Below are positions 37,771 through 47,197 of a DNA stretch of 64,000 bases, one piece after another. Origin of the DNA: Bordetella sp. H567 (GTDB lineage Bacteria > Pseudomonadota > Gammaproteobacteria > Burkholderiales > Burkholderiaceae_B); assembly GCF_001704295.1 (NCBI RefSeq), contig NZ_CP012334.1:620001-684000 (forward strand). Reading direction: 5' to 3'. Numbering within the stretch: position 1 is the stretch's first letter; every line of letters starts with the position of its first letter. The notes beneath the pieces were generated by a model. It had not been told where the DNA came from and did no database searches. It was given only the letters and a program-made list of their open reading frames with translations. Both the position numbers and the translations under genes were made by a program.

Positions 37771-38736
37771 CTACTGAGGTGCAATGCCCGCGGTGGCGAT
37801 CCACTGCTTCCAGCGGCCCGCGTCATCGCGCACGAAAGTCTCGAAGTGCGCCACGTCCATGCGCCTGGGCTGCAGTCCCAGGCGGCTGAGCTTGCCGTTG
37901 ACGTCGGGGTCCTCGACCGCCTGCCCCAGGTAGCGGTTCATCGCCTGGACGATGGGCTCCGGCGTGCCGGCCGGTGCGGACAATCCCAGCCAGCCCAGCA
38001 CGACGAAGCCCGGGTAGTAGGACGACATGGTCGGTACGTCCGGCCAGGCCGGGTTGGCCGCTTCGCCGGTGACGGCGATGGGCCGCAGGCCTTTGCCGTC
38101 GATCTGGCCCATCGCCGTGAGGTAGTCGACGAAGGCAAAATCGATCTGCCCGCCACGCAGGTCGGTAATGATCTGGGTGACGTTCTTGTACGCGGCGCCA
38201 TCGATCTGCAGCGCGGCGCGCGCCTTCAGCAGCGCGGACGGGACTTGGGACGAGGAGCTGTAGTAGCCGTAGAACACCTTGCCGGGATGCTGTTTCGCGT
38301 AGGCCACCAGCTGCGGCATGCTCTGGAAGGGACTGGCCGGCGAGACCACCGCGACCGATCCGAAGGTGCCCAGCATGCCGACCTGCCGGAAGTCCTTCAG
38401 CGGGTCGTACGGCAAGGACTTATACAGATAGGGATTGGCGGCCTGCGTGGAGTTGGTGGACAGCAGGAAAGTGTAGCCATCCGCCGGCGCCGACTTGACC
38501 GAATTGGTCCCCACGATGCCACCGGCGCCGGGCCGGTCTTCCACCACCACGCTCTGCCCGGTCTTGCCGCCCAGGTATTGCGCGAAGGTGCGGGCGGTCA
38601 GGTCTGCGGCACCGCCGGCGGCGGACGGCACGATGATGGTCACGGTACGTTCCGGCCACTCCGCCGCGTTCGACGGCGCCGCCAGCCACGCGCCGCAGAT
38701 CGCCAGCCATGCCAACAGCTTTTCATGCTTCTTCAC
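37771..38736 (-). CDS. Bug-family tripartite tricarboxylate transporter binding protein
   Basis: 321 residues. A signal peptide ends near PSNAAEWP. WPERTVTIIVPSAAGGAADLTAR and VVVEDRPGAGGIVGTNSVKSAPADGYT are the two hallmark loops that bind a carboxylate in the Bug (TctC) fold. Bug proteins are hugely expanded in Bordetella and relatives, and most, like this one, have no tctA/tctB genes beside them. The ligand is unknown. An alpha/beta hydrolase gene lies upstream on the same strand with a 226-base gap. Confidence 0.93.
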   Translation of the reverse strand: MKKHEKLLAWLAICGAWLAAPSNAAEWPERTVTIIVPSAAGGAADLTARTFAQYLGGKTGQSVVVEDRPGAGGIVGTNSVKSAPADGYTFLLSTNSTQAANPYLYKSLPYDPLKDFRQVGMLGTFGSVAVVSPASPFQSMPQLVAYAKQHPGKVFYGYYSSSSQVPSALLKARAALQIDGAAYKNVTQIITDLRGGQIDFAFVDYLTAMGQIDGKGLRPIAVTGEAANPAWPDVPTMSSYYPGFVVLGWLGLSAPAGTPEPIVQAMNRYLGQAVEDPDVNGKLSRLGLQPRRMDVAHFETFVRDDAGRWKQWIATAGIAPQ

Positions 38737-38862
38737 GGTAGTCCCCTTGTCGATGGCGGGAGGGCGTGTGTGGAAGTGTGCCGCCCATTCCCGGTTGTCT
38801 CCCTACGGACCGCGTGGCGGACCGCTCCGCGCTTGCCTGGCGTGCTTGCCTTTATGCCATGC

Positions 38863-38890
38863 GAGTGCGCTTCACTCTATATATATAGTG
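38863..38890. promoter_or_regulatory. CACT/AGTG inverted elements around an AT-rich core
   Basis: GAGTG (38863-38867) and CACTC (38873-38877) form one small dyad. The same CACT pairs with AGTG at 38887-38890 across a TA-repeat core, in an otherwise GC-rich gap upstream of the Bug gene. On the minus strand the core could be a -10 region. The CACT-to-AGTG spacing is four bases too long for an NrdR box. Confidence 0.35.
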
Positions 38891-38962
38891 GGCCACGTGG
38901 ATGGCCGCCAGTACTGGGCCCGGGGGGCGGCCGCGCGGGCGCGACGGCGCAGCCCCTGCGCA

Positions 38963-39793
38963 TCAGGCGGGGAACAGGCGTTCGTACCAGCTGCGTATCG
39001 TCTCCGCGCTTTCCTGCCAGCCGTGCGCATACATCATGCAGTGGGGCATGTCCGGCAGCAGGCGGTATTCGAAGCCGTAGAGATCGGCGACGGCCTGGTC
39101 CTGTCCCGGGGGATGCCGCGCGGCGTCGTCCTCGCCCGCTTCCAGGCACAGGCCTGGCGCGTCGATGGCGTGCGCCGGGATATCCAGTCGCAACAGGTAG
39201 CGGTCGTTCATGGCCTGTGCGCTCTCCGGGCACAGGCGCGCGGCGACCCTGGCGATGTCTCGCTCGCTCATCGCGCCGGTAAAGCGCCGGCGTACGTCAT
39301 CCATGCCGGGAGGGGGGCGGCTCGTCCTGATGGGGACCGGCGCAAGGGCCTGGGCGCCCGGTACATTGGCCGGCGGAGAGGGCGCCATCAGTATGATGCC
39401 CGCGGCTTCACGCTGGGTGGCGGCGAACAGCGCGGGCAAGGCGCCCATGCTGTGCCCCGCCACGACCACCGGTCCATCGATCGCGTCCATGGCTTGCACC
39501 ACGCACCGGCCGAAGTCGTGGACGCCATGGGCGTGGAAATCCGGTGCCTGCGCCAGCCCGCCGTGACCAGGCAGATCCAGGGCGGCGCAGCCCAGGCCCA
39601 GCGCGGCGAAGTATTCCAGGTAGCCGGCATAGCACCATGCGCCATGGAAGGCACCGTGCACGAAGAGCAGCGTGGGCCTGCCCGCGCGGGCGCGCGCGCC
39701 GATGACCAGGCGGCCTTCGCCTGCCGGCACGCACGGCAGGCGCTCGATGAGGGTGAAGTCCGGAAGGGAAGAGGGCAGCGCGGCGGCGTCCAT
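38963..39793 (-). CDS. Alpha/beta hydrolase
   Basis: 276 residues. LLFVHGAFHGAWCYAGYLEY supplies the oxyanion hole; the nucleophile is the Ser of VVAGHSMGALPALF; the catalytic His is probably in the DMPHCMMYAHGW segment near the C terminus, with Asp/Glu in the preceding strand. The fold is certain, the substrate is not. Start taken at the ATG at 39793 (MDAAALPSS); a longer frame from 39841 has a poorly conserved extension. Neighbour of a Bug binding protein, so it may act on an imported ester or lactone. Confidence 0.82.
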   Translation of the reverse strand: MDAAALPSSLPDFTLIERLPCVPAGEGRLVIGARARAGRPTLLFVHGAFHGAWCYAGYLEYFAALGLGCAALDLPGHGGLAQAPDFHAHGVHDFGRCVVQAMDAIDGPVVVAGHSMGALPALFAATQREAAGIILMAPSPPANVPGAQALAPVPIRTSRPPPGMDDVRRRFTGAMSERDIARVAARLCPESAQAMNDRYLLRLDIPAHAIDAPGLCLEAGEDDAARHPPGQDQAVADLYGFEYRLLPDMPHCMMYAHGWQESAETIRSWYERLFPA

Positions 39794-39879
39794 GCATCGA
39801 ATGATAGGGCTTTCGCTACAGCAGTGTTGCGCGTTACGCACAAACCATGCGCCGTGCGTGCCGATGTCCCGCTTGGGCG

Positions 39880-39908
39880 TTGCGTGTTGCCGCCGCGATA
39901 TTCAGAAT
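39880..39908 (+). promoter_or_regulatory. Candidate promoter of the small lipoprotein gene
   Basis: TTGCGT (39880-39885) and CAGAAT (39903-39908) are spaced by 17 bases and precede the ATG at 39975 by 66 bases. Both hexamers match the consensus at four of six positions. Confidence 0.35.
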
Positions 39909-39974
39909 CGATATGTCGCACCGATGCGCTTTTTTCCGCGCCATGCGGACATCTCGGTGGTCTGTGAGGATTTC

Positions 39975-40478
39975 ATGAGCAGTGCATTTTCGCGTTTCGC
40001 CGGCGTTGCCTGCGCCGCGTTCATTCTGGCCGGTTGCGCGACCCGAAAAGAAGCGCCCCACCCGGTCTCCCAGCCAGCCCCACCCCCCAAACCCGTCGCC
40101 TGCGCGGCCAGTCCCGGCGCCGATGCGCTGGCGGGAACCTGGTATTCGGTGTCGACGCCGCGCGGCATGGGGGGCATGCAGCAGACCCTGCTGGTGCTCG
40201 CGCCGGACGGAAAAATGCGGTATCAGACCCAGCTCAAGATACGCAACAAGTCGCGGCCGGGGCTGGACGAAACGGGCTGCTGGACCTTCGCCAACGGCGT
40301 GTACACCATGCAGACCACCGAATCCAACGGCGATCCCGTCGACCCGTCGGACCCGATCTACACCAACCGCTACCGCGTCGAGACCGTGGACCGCAGCACG
40401 CTGGTGCTGCGCGACCAGAAGCCCGGCGGCGAAGTGCTGAAGGCGCGCAGGATGCCCCAGGGGTATGTCCTGCGCTGA
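39975..40478 (+). CDS. Small lipoprotein of unknown function
   Basis: 167 residues. The signal ends in the lipobox ILAGC (Cys21), followed by a Pro-rich linker (30-43). The folded part has ALAGTWYSVSTPRGMGG, TLLVLAPDGKMRYQTQLKI, GCWTFANGVYTMQTTESNG and TNRYRVETVDRSTLVLRD. That pattern of alternating strands is like small beta-barrel inhibitors or lipocalin-like domains. I do not recognise a named family. GTGAGGA nine bases before the ATG at 39975 sets the start. Convergent with gltX (10 bases apart). Confidence 0.82.
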   Translation: MSSAFSRFAGVACAAFILAGCATRKEAPHPVSQPAPPPKPVACAASPGADALAGTWYSVSTPRGMGGMQQTLLVLAPDGKMRYQTQLKIRNKSRPGLDETGCWTFANGVYTMQTTESNGDPVDPSDPIYTNRYRVETVDRSTLVLRDQKPGGEVLKARRMPQGYVLR

Positions 40479-40488
40479 TGCCGCGGGC

Positions 40489-41901
40489 CTAGGCCAAGGC
40501 GCGTTCCAGCCGCTGCAGTACTTTCTCCTTGCCCAGCAGGGCCAGTACGGCGTCGATGGCCGGCGTCTGCGTCTGGCCGGTGACGGCCACGCGCAGGGGG
40601 ATGGCCAGCTGCGGCATCTTTATGCCACGCGCGGCCAGCACGCGCTTGATCGCGGCGGATAAGGCTTCCTTGGACCATTCCGCGCCGCCGGCTTCGTCGG
40701 CGAAGGCACGCAGGGCTTCGCGCGCCGGCTCGGTAAGGTGCTGGGCCGCCAGTTCCGCCGGCGCGCCGTTGAACGGGCCACAGAACAGCATGGCGCCCTC
40801 GGCCAACTGCTCCAGCGTTTCGGCGCGGTCTTTCAGCAGGGCCATGACGGCAGGCAGGTCCGCCGCGGCAGGATCGCCGCCGCGCCGGGAAATGCGCGGC
40901 GCGACGCGTGTAGCCAGTTCGGCATCGGGCATCTGCCGAAGATAGTGGGCGTTGACCCAGTTCAGTTTCTTCGGGTCCCACTGGGATGCCGATTTCGACA
41001 AATGCCGGGTATCGAACCATTCGACCAGCTGCTCGCGGTTGAAGAGCTCGTCGTCGCCGTGGCTCCACCCCAGTCGGGCCAGGTAGTTGATCATGGCTTC
41101 CGGCAGATAACCGTCCTTGTCGTACTCCATGACGCTGACCGCGCCATGGCGCTTGGACAGTTTTTCGCCATCCGGGCCGAGGATCATGGGAACGTGGCCG
41201 TATTCGGGCAATTGCGCGCCGAGCGCGCGCAGGATGTTGATCTGTCGGGGGGTATTGTTGACGTGGTCGTCGCCCCGCAGCACGTGCGTGATGCGCATGT
41301 CCCAGTCATCCACCACCACGCAGAAGTTGTACGTGGGCGTGCCGTCCGGGCGCGCGATGATCAGGTCGTCCAGTTCGCCGTTGTCGAAGCTGATCGGCCC
41401 CTTCACCATATCGTTCCAGCTGGTGGCGCCCGTCTGCGGGTTCTTGAAGCGCACCACGGGCTGGCAGCCCGGGGGAACGGGCGGCAGGGTCTTGCCGGGC
41501 TCCGGCCGCCATGTGCCGTCGTAGCGCGGCTTCAGGCCCTGGGCGCGCGCGCGTTCGCGCATCGCTTCCACTTCCTCGGGCGTGCAGTAGCAGTGGTAGG
41601 CCGTTCCCGCGGCCAGCATCTGCGCAACGACCTCGCGGTAGCGGTCCATGCGGCGCATCTGGTAGAAGGGGCCTTCATCGGGCTGCATGCCCAGCCATTC
41701 CATGCTGTCCAGGATGGCCTGCACCGCTTCGGGCGTCGACCGTTCCACATCGGTGTCCTCGATGCGCAGGATGAACACGCCGCCGTGGTGGCGGGCGTAT
41801 GCCCAGGAAAAAAGCGCCGTGCGCGCGCCGCCCAGATGCAGGTAGCCGGTGGGCGAGGGAGCGAAACGGGTGCGGACGCGGGAATTGGAAGTTTGAGTCA
41901 T
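40489..41901 (-). CDS. gltX: Glutamyl-tRNA synthetase
   Basis: 470 residues, class I synthetase. The HIGH-type motif is in [17 protein letters not shown] near the N terminus; the KMSKS-type motif is [12 protein letters not shown] at about residue 245. The C-terminal anticodon-binding helical domain is complete. The glutamate it charges also feeds the HemL pathway of heme synthesis. Divergent from the Pat-like gene with 58 bases between. Confidence 0.96.
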   Translation of the reverse strand: MTQTSNSRVRTRFAPSPTGYLHLGGARTALFSWAYARHHGGVFILRIEDTDVERSTPEAVQAILDSMEWLGMQPDEGPFYQMRRMDRYREVVAQMLAAGTAYHCYCTPEEVEAMRERARAQGLKPRYDGTWRPEPGKTLPPVPPGCQPVVRFKNPQTGATSWNDMVKGPISFDNGELDDLIIARPDGTPTYNFCVVVDDWDMRITHVLRGDDHVNNTPRQINILRALGAQLPEYGHVPMILGPDGEKLSKRHGAVSVMEYDKDGYLPEAMINYLARLGWSHGDDELFNREQLVEWFDTRHLSKSASQWDPKKLNWVNAHYLRQMPDAELATRVAPRISRRGGDPAAADLPAVMALLKDRAETLEQLAEGAMLFCGPFNGAPAELAAQHLTEPAREALRAFADEAGGAEWSKEALSAAIKRVLAARGIKMPQLAIPLRVAVTGQTQTPAIDAVLALLGKEKVLQRLERALA

Positions 41902-41959
41902 TGGGGAGCCGGGCGGTTATATTGCGCGATGGCGGCATTTTAGAATAGGGAGGGAGTCC

Positions 41960-44416
41960 ATGCTTCGACACGCACTGGCTTCTCTGTTCGACCCGCGTTC
42001 TTTGCTCATCATCGCGGACCGGCTTTTGCCCGGCGCCGCGATGCTGCCCGCCGCCCTGCGCGCGCGCACCACCTGCATCGAGTGTGATCCCGGCGCGGCG
42101 CCCGATATCCCCGACACCTTCACCGGCCTGGACGCCGGCGAACGCCTGGACCTGGCACTGGTGTGCGTCGCGCCGTCGGTCTTCGCCGAAACCTTGCGCC
42201 GCCTGGCGCCGCGCGCGCCTCGCGCGCTGATCGTCCTGCCGCACGAGCAGCCGGACCCTTATCCGCGCGGCACTGTGGCGTTGTGCCAAGCCTGGGCCCA
42301 GGAAAACCGCTGCAAGCTGCTGGGGCCGCGGGCTTTCGGCGTCCAGCGCCCGCATGCCAGCCTGAATTTCAGCCAGCATCCGACGCTGGCGCGTCCCGGG
42401 CGTGTCGCGTTGGTGGCCCAGTCGCGTTCCATCATCGCCGCCGTCATGGATTGGGCGGAGGATGTGCACTTCGGTTTTTCCACCGCAATCGCGCTGGGCG
42501 ATGAGGCCATCGTGGGCCTTGGCCCGGTGCTCGACTACCTGGCCACCGACCCCCGCACCGACAGCATCGCGCTCTATCTCGAGGACGTCGGGCCGGCGCG
42601 CCCCTTCATCAGCGCACTGCGCGCCGCCGCCAGCGCCAAGCCGGTGGTGGTGCTGAAGGCGGGGCGGGGCGACGAAGACGACGACGTTTTCGATGCGGTG
42701 CTGCGCCGGGCCGGCGCGGTGCGGGTGCGCTATTTCGTTCAGCTGTTTTCGGCGCTGAAAGTGCTGGGCTATGCCCGGCGGCCACGCGGCCGCCGGGTGG
42801 CCTTGTTTTCCAACGGCAGCGGACCGCCGCAGCTGGCCCTGGACCTGATCGGGCCGGATGCCGCGGTGGCCCGCGCCGAGCTGTCGCAGGCCACGGTGCG
42901 CGCGCTTGAGGCGCTGCTGGAGCCCGGATCGGCCGCCGGCAATCCCGTCATCACCCATGCGCCGCTGACGCCCGATACGGCACAGGCCGTCCTGGACGTC
43001 CTGATCGACGATACGGGCGTGGACGGCGTGCTCGTCCTGCTGGCGCCGGATGCCTTGGCCGACCTGCGTGCGGTGGCCGAACGGCTGGCGCAGATCGCGC
43101 CGCGGGCGCGCAAGCCCATCGTGTCGTGCTTCATGGGCGATGCCGGCATGCGGCCGCTGCGCCGCATGCTGGACGACGCGGGCACCTCCGCCTTCCGCAC
43201 GCCGGAATCGGCCGCCGACGCGTTCGGCGTCCTGTCCACCCACTACTACAACCAGCAGCTGCTGTTGCAGTCGCAGCCGCCGCTGCCCCAGGGACCGATG
43301 CCGACACCGGGGGTTGCGCAGGCCATCGTCGACGCGGCCCGGCGCGACGGACGGCACGCGCTGACGCCCGCGGAGGCGCGCGATCTGCTGTCGGCCTGCC
43401 TGGTGCCTATCCATGACGCCATGCCCAGCGGCGCGTTCGAGCCCTTGTCGCGCCCCATGGCCATACGCGTGCACCGCGATGCGCGTTTCGGTCCGGTGAT
43501 CCGCTTTGCCGCCGGCGGTCCCGATGCGGTGCTGGGCAGCGCGGATCGCGGCATGGACTTGCCGCCCCTCAACCGTTTCCTCGCGCAGCAGCTGATCGAA
43601 CGCAGCCGGCTGTGGCGCAAGGTGCTGGCGCATCGCCTGAGCATCGCCGCGTTCGAAACGCTGCAGCAGGCGCTGGTGCGCGTGTCCGAATTGATCACCG
43701 ACGTGCCGGACATCGAGGCGCTGGACATCGACCCTTTGTACGCCGGCGAGGCACGGCTGTACGCGCGCTCCATGCGAGTGACGCTGACGGCGCAGGCCGC
43801 CGCCCAGTGCCCGCGCCTGGGCGGGTATCCCCACATGGCCATCCATCCCTATCCGGGGCGGCTGGTGCAGGTGCGCCACTTCGAGGACGGCACGCCCTGG
43901 GTGGTGCGGCCCATCCGCCCGGAGGACGCGGAATCGCTGCAGGCCTTCATCCGCCAGCTGTCCGAACGATCGCGCTATATGCGTTTCGTGTCCATGATGC
44001 GCGAACTGACGCCACGTATGCTCGCGCGGTATACGCAGGTGGACTACGATCGCGAACTGGCTCTGGTCGCCACCACCGAGCTGCCCAATCCCGCCCATCG
44101 GGGCCATCGCCACGATGCGGTGATCGGCCTGGCGCACTACCTGCGCAATCCCGACGGCCGCGGCGCGGAATACGCGCTGGTCGTGGCCGACGCGTGGCAG
44201 GGCTGCGGCTTGGGACGCCAGTTGATGACGCTGCTGATCGATGCCGCTCGTGAACAGGGCCTGGAATACATCGAAGGCCTGGTGCTGGCGGAGAACCGGC
44301 CCATGCTGCGGCTGATGACCAGCCTGGGCCTGAAGAACGATCCCGATCGGGACGATCCTTCCATGCGCCGGGTGTGGCTGGACCTGGGACGGCCCGACGC
44401 CGGCCGCCCTACTTGA
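41960..44416 (+). CDS. Pat-like GNAT protein with degenerate acyl-CoA synthetase half
   Basis: 818 residues. Order: CoA-binding Rossmann domain (about 10-130, SLFDPRSLLIIA), succinyl-CoA ligase-like domains (about 145-440), a remnant of an ATP-grasp domain (about 470-600, ending EALDIDPLYAG), and a C-terminal GNAT domain (about 630-810) with the acetyl-CoA loop QGCGLGRQL. This is the layout of the Pat/PatZ protein lysine acetyltransferases that inactivate acetyl-CoA synthetase. The phospho-histidine loop SHTG expected after LKAGR is missing, and so is the nucleotide-binding lobe of the ATP-grasp, so the synthetase half should be only regulatory. GGGAGGGAG precedes the ATG; TAGAAT at 41941 may be the -10. 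Confidence 0.85.
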   Translation: MLRHALASLFDPRSLLIIADRLLPGAAMLPAALRARTTCIECDPGAAPDIPDTFTGLDAGERLDLALVCVAPSVFAETLRRLAPRAPRALIVLPHEQPDPYPRGTVALCQAWAQENRCKLLGPRAFGVQRPHASLNFSQHPTLARPGRVALVAQSRSIIAAVMDWAEDVHFGFSTAIALGDEAIVGLGPVLDYLATDPRTDSIALYLEDVGPARPFISALRAAASAKPVVVLKAGRGDEDDDVFDAVLRRAGAVRVRYFVQLFSALKVLGYARRPRGRRVALFSNGSGPPQLALDLIGPDAAVARAELSQATVRALEALLEPGSAAGNPVITHAPLTPDTAQAVLDVLIDDTGVDGVLVLLAPDALADLRAVAERLAQIAPRARKPIVSCFMGDAGMRPLRRMLDDAGTSAFRTPESAADAFGVLSTHYYNQQLLLQSQPPLPQGPMPTPGVAQAIVDAARRDGRHALTPAEARDLLSACLVPIHDAMPSGAFEPLSRPMAIRVHRDARFGPVIRFAAGGPDAVLGSADRGMDLPPLNRFLAQQLIERSRLWRKVLAHRLSIAAFETLQQALVRVSELITDVPDIEALDIDPLYAGEARLYARSMRVTLTAQAAAQCPRLGGYPHMAIHPYPGRLVQVRHFEDGTPWVVRPIRPEDAESLQAFIRQLSERSRYMRFVSMMRELTPRMLARYTQVDYDRELALVATTELPNPAHRGHRHDAVIGLAHYLRNPDGRGAEYALVVADAWQGCGLGRQLMTLLIDAAREQGLEYIEGLVLAENRPMLRLMTSLGLKNDPDRDDPSMRRVWLDLGRPDAGRPT

Positions 44417-45092
44417 TCACTTGCATCAGGAAGTCGCGGATATCCGCGACTTCTTCCGCGCACACGGAGTGCTGCATCGGATAGGTGTGCCAACGGACGT
44501 CGTGACCCAGGGCGCGCAGCATGTCGCGTGTCGCCGTGGCGCGGGCGATGTCGACCACGGGGTCGTATTCGCCATGGGCCAGGAAAATCGGGGTATCGGC
44601 ATTGGCGCCGTGACGTTCCGCGGCCGCCATGTCCAGCAGCGGCAGGTAGCCGGACAGCCCCATCATGCCGGCGAGTTTCTCGGACAGCCGCAAGCCGGTG
44701 TGCAGGGTCATCGCGCAGCCCTGGGAAAATCCCGCCAGGACGATGCGAGAGGTGGGGATGCCGCGCGCATTTTCGCGGGCGAGCAGGGCCCGCACGGCGG
44801 CTTCGGAGCGGCGGATGCCGGCGGCGTCCTCGCGGCGCACCAGGTCCATCTCCAGGATGTCGTACCAGGAGCGCATCTGCATGCCGCCGTTGATCGTGAC
44901 GGGCTGCACGGGCGCATGCGGAAAGACGAAGCGCACCGCCGGCGCGGCCGGCAGGCGCAGTTCGGGCACGATGGGCGCGAAATCATTGCCGTCCGCGCCC
45001 AGCCCGTGCAGCCAGATCACCGCGTACGTGGGTTGGGGGCCGGTTTCGCGTTCGATGCAGTCCAGCAGGTCGGGGGAGGTGTCGGCGGTCAT
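44409..45092 (-). CDS. Carboxylesterase (phospholipase/carboxylesterase family)
   Basis: 227 residues. AVIWLHGLGADGNDF forms the oxyanion region; the nucleophile is in VLAGFSQGCAMTLHTGL; Asp and His follow in HGEYDPVVDI and YPMQHSVCAEE. This matches the EstB/acyl-protein thioesterase-like group, cytoplasmic esterases of short acyl chains. It overlaps the Pat-like gene tail to tail by eight bases and lies 11 bases downstream of darP, with which it is probably transcribed. Confidence 0.92.
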   Translation of the reverse strand: MTADTSPDLLDCIERETGPQPTYAVIWLHGLGADGNDFAPIVPELRLPAAPAVRFVFPHAPVQPVTINGGMQMRSWYDILEMDLVRREDAAGIRRSEAAVRALLARENARGIPTSRIVLAGFSQGCAMTLHTGLRLSEKLAGMMGLSGYLPLLDMAAAERHGANADTPIFLAHGEYDPVVDIARATATRDMLRALGHDVRWHTYPMQHSVCAEEVADIRDFLMQVIK

Positions 45093-45103
45093 GGCAGGGG
45101 GTA

Positions 45104-45643
45104 TCAGGGTTGCAAGGTCTTCAAGGCCTGGAACAGCGCCCTGTAGTGCTTGCGCTTGGGTTCCTGTCCCTGGGCCAGGCTGGCGTTGGCCCGCGCTTCC
45201 TTGCGGGCCTCGCGGATCAGTGTGCGCAATTGCTGGGCATCACTGCCCGGATTGCGCGCCAGCAGGTCCGTCAGGGCGGCGTCGTCTTCCAGCAGGCGAT
45301 CGCGCAGGCCTTCCAGGCGGTGCATGGCGGCCGTTTCCTCGCGCGAGCCGTTTTCCCAGACGTCCAGCTGGCGCCGGATCTCGTCGGCGGGCGCATCGCG
45401 CATGAGCTTGCCGACGAAGTGCGTCTGGCGGCGCAGCCCTTCGCGGCTGGTGGTGCGCTGGGCTTCACGGATGGCGTCGTAGAGGCGTTCGGCCAGGGGC
45501 AGCTGGCGCAATCGTTCGGGTGACAGCCCGATCAATTGCTTGCCCAGATCCGTCAAGGCAAGCATTTCGCGCTTGACCTGGGATTTGCTCGGGCGGTCGT
45601 AGCCGTCGTCCTCGTCGCCGGCGGACTCGGTTATTTCTGACAT
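45104..45643 (-). CDS. darP: Ribosome biogenesis factor DarP (YjgA)
   Basis: 179 residues, DUF615 family. [18 protein letters not shown] is the diagnostic N-terminal helix; the rest is a charged all-helical protein with ALAQ-like basic stretches and [15 protein letters not shown] at the end. In E. coli the protein helps late assembly of the 50S subunit at the peptidyl-transferase centre. Divergent from pmbA with 60 bases between, a conserved darP-pmbA pairing in proteobacteria. Confidence 0.93.
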   Translation of the reverse strand: MSEITESAGDEDDGYDRPSKSQVKREMLALTDLGKQLIGLSPERLRQLPLAERLYDAIREAQRTTSREGLRRQTHFVGKLMRDAPADEIRRQLDVWENGSREETAAMHRLEGLRDRLLEDDAALTDLLARNPGSDAQQLRTLIREARKEARANASLAQGQEPKRKHYRALFQALKTLQP

Positions 45644-45703
45644 TGTAGGAACAGCAGGTTTGCGGACTTGGCTATGATACCCGTCTCTCTCAAGCGAGTT
45701 TCA

Positions 45704-47068
45704 ATGGTCACCTATTCTTCTTCCCTGCCCGTCGCCGAAAACCAGGCGCGTTTCAGCGAACTGGTCCAGAGCGTCCTGGCCCATGCACGCAAGGTCGGCG
45801 CCAGCGACGCCGTCGCTGAAGTCTCCGAAAGCCTGGGGTTGTCGGTGTCGGTACGCAAGAACGACATCGAAACCGTGGAGCAGACCCGCGACCGCTCGCT
45901 GGACGTAACGGTCTATGCCGGACAGCGGCGCGGTTCGGCCTCCACCTCCGATTTCTCCGAGGCCGCCCTGCGCGAAACGGTGGAAGCTGCCTGGCACATC
46001 GCCAGCCATACCGCCGAAGATCCGGCGGCCGGCCTGCCGGACGCCGACATGCTGGCGCGCGACTATCCGGACCTGGCCCTGCACTATCCCTGGGCCATCG
46101 GCACCGAGGAAGCCGCTGAACTCGCGCTGCGCGCCGAACGCGCGGCTCGCGCGGTGGACGCCCGCATCACCAACACCGAAGGCGCTTCGGTGGGGACGTT
46201 CGAAGGGCAGTTCGTGATGGGCAACACCCGCGGCTTCCTGGGCGGGTATCCCTACTCGCGCCATAGCCTGTCGGTGGCGCCCATCGCGGGGCGCGGCAAC
46301 GGCATGCAGCGCGATTACTGGTACACCAGCGAACGCAACGCCGTCAATCTGGCCGAACCGGAAGCCGTGGGACGCTATGCGGCCGAGCGCGCCCTGTCGC
46401 GCCTGTCGGCCCGCCGCATCCGTACCGGTAAATTTCCCGTCCTGTTCGAGGCCCCGCTGGCCCTGGGCCTGCTGGGCGCGCTGACGCAGGCGGTCAACGG
46501 CGGCGCCTTGTACCGCAAGGCCAGTTTCCTGATCGATAGCATGGGCAAGCCCATCTTCGCCGACCACATCGACATCGCCGAGGATCCGCATATCGTCGGC
46601 GCCATGGGCAGTTCCCCCTTCGACGACGAAGGCGTCGTCACCCGCGCCCGCGATGTCGTCACGGCAGGGGTGCTGCAGGGCTATTTCCTCTCCACCTATA
46701 CCGCCCGCAAGCTGGGGATGCCGACCACCGGAAACGCCGGCGGATCGCACAACCTGACGCTGCGCTCGCGCTTGACCGCACCGTCGGACGACTTGCGTGC
46801 CATGCTGCGCAAGATGGGAACCGGCTTTATGGTGACGGAGCTGATCGGCCAGGGCGTGAACTACGTCACCGGCGATTATTCGCGCGGGGCCTTCGGCTAT
46901 TGGGTGGAAAACGGCGAAATCCAGCATGCGGTGCAGGAAGTCACCATCGCCGGCAACCTGAAGGACATGTTCCGGCAAATCGTCGCGGTGGGGGCGGACA
47001 CCATCGCGCGCGGGACCAAGTCCACCGGGTCGATCCTGATCGAGCAAATGGCCATCGCGGGGGAATAA
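45704..47068 (+). CDS. pmbA: Metalloprotease-related protein PmbA (TldE)
   Basis: 454 residues. It is the non-catalytic partner of TldD in a heterodimer that processes modified peptides and the antitoxin CcdA. C-terminal family signatures are GNAGGSHNLTL, GFMVTELIGQGVNYVTGDYS and GYWVENGEIQHAVQEVTIAG. No HExxH zinc motif, as expected for TldE. Start placed at the ATG at 45704 (MVTYSSSLPVAE); a TTG frame at 45668 gives a short hydrophobic extension of no known use. tldD is not in the window. Confidence 0.94.
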   Translation: MVTYSSSLPVAENQARFSELVQSVLAHARKVGASDAVAEVSESLGLSVSVRKNDIETVEQTRDRSLDVTVYAGQRRGSASTSDFSEAALRETVEAAWHIASHTAEDPAAGLPDADMLARDYPDLALHYPWAIGTEEAAELALRAERAARAVDARITNTEGASVGTFEGQFVMGNTRGFLGGYPYSRHSLSVAPIAGRGNGMQRDYWYTSERNAVNLAEPEAVGRYAAERALSRLSARRIRTGKFPVLFEAPLALGLLGALTQAVNGGALYRKASFLIDSMGKPIFADHIDIAEDPHIVGAMGSSPFDDEGVVTRARDVVTAGVLQGYFLSTYTARKLGMPTTGNAGGSHNLTLRSRLTAPSDDLRAMLRKMGTGFMVTELIGQGVNYVTGDYSRGAFGYWVENGEIQHAVQEVTIAGNLKDMFRQIVAVGADTIARGTKSTGSILIEQMAIAGE

Positions 47069-47197
47069 TACGCACGCGCGAAGCGCTCGCGTAGCGGGGC
47101 GATGCGGCGAAAAGGTCGCGAATTGACGTGTTTTCGGGCTTTCCCGGAGTTGCAACCCGCAACAAATCAAGCAATTCGAGTAATAATGGCGGACTTG

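Noticed and set aside
38873-38890. CACT...AGTG with TA core as an NrdR box
   Set aside because: The spacing between the half-sites is 10 bases, not the 6 of the NrdR consensus, and no second box is 31 bases away.
41675-44137. A long minus-strand frame opposite the Pat-like gene
   Set aside because: Composition is typical of antisense of GC-rich genes, and the plus strand carries recognisable CoA-binding and GNAT motifs.
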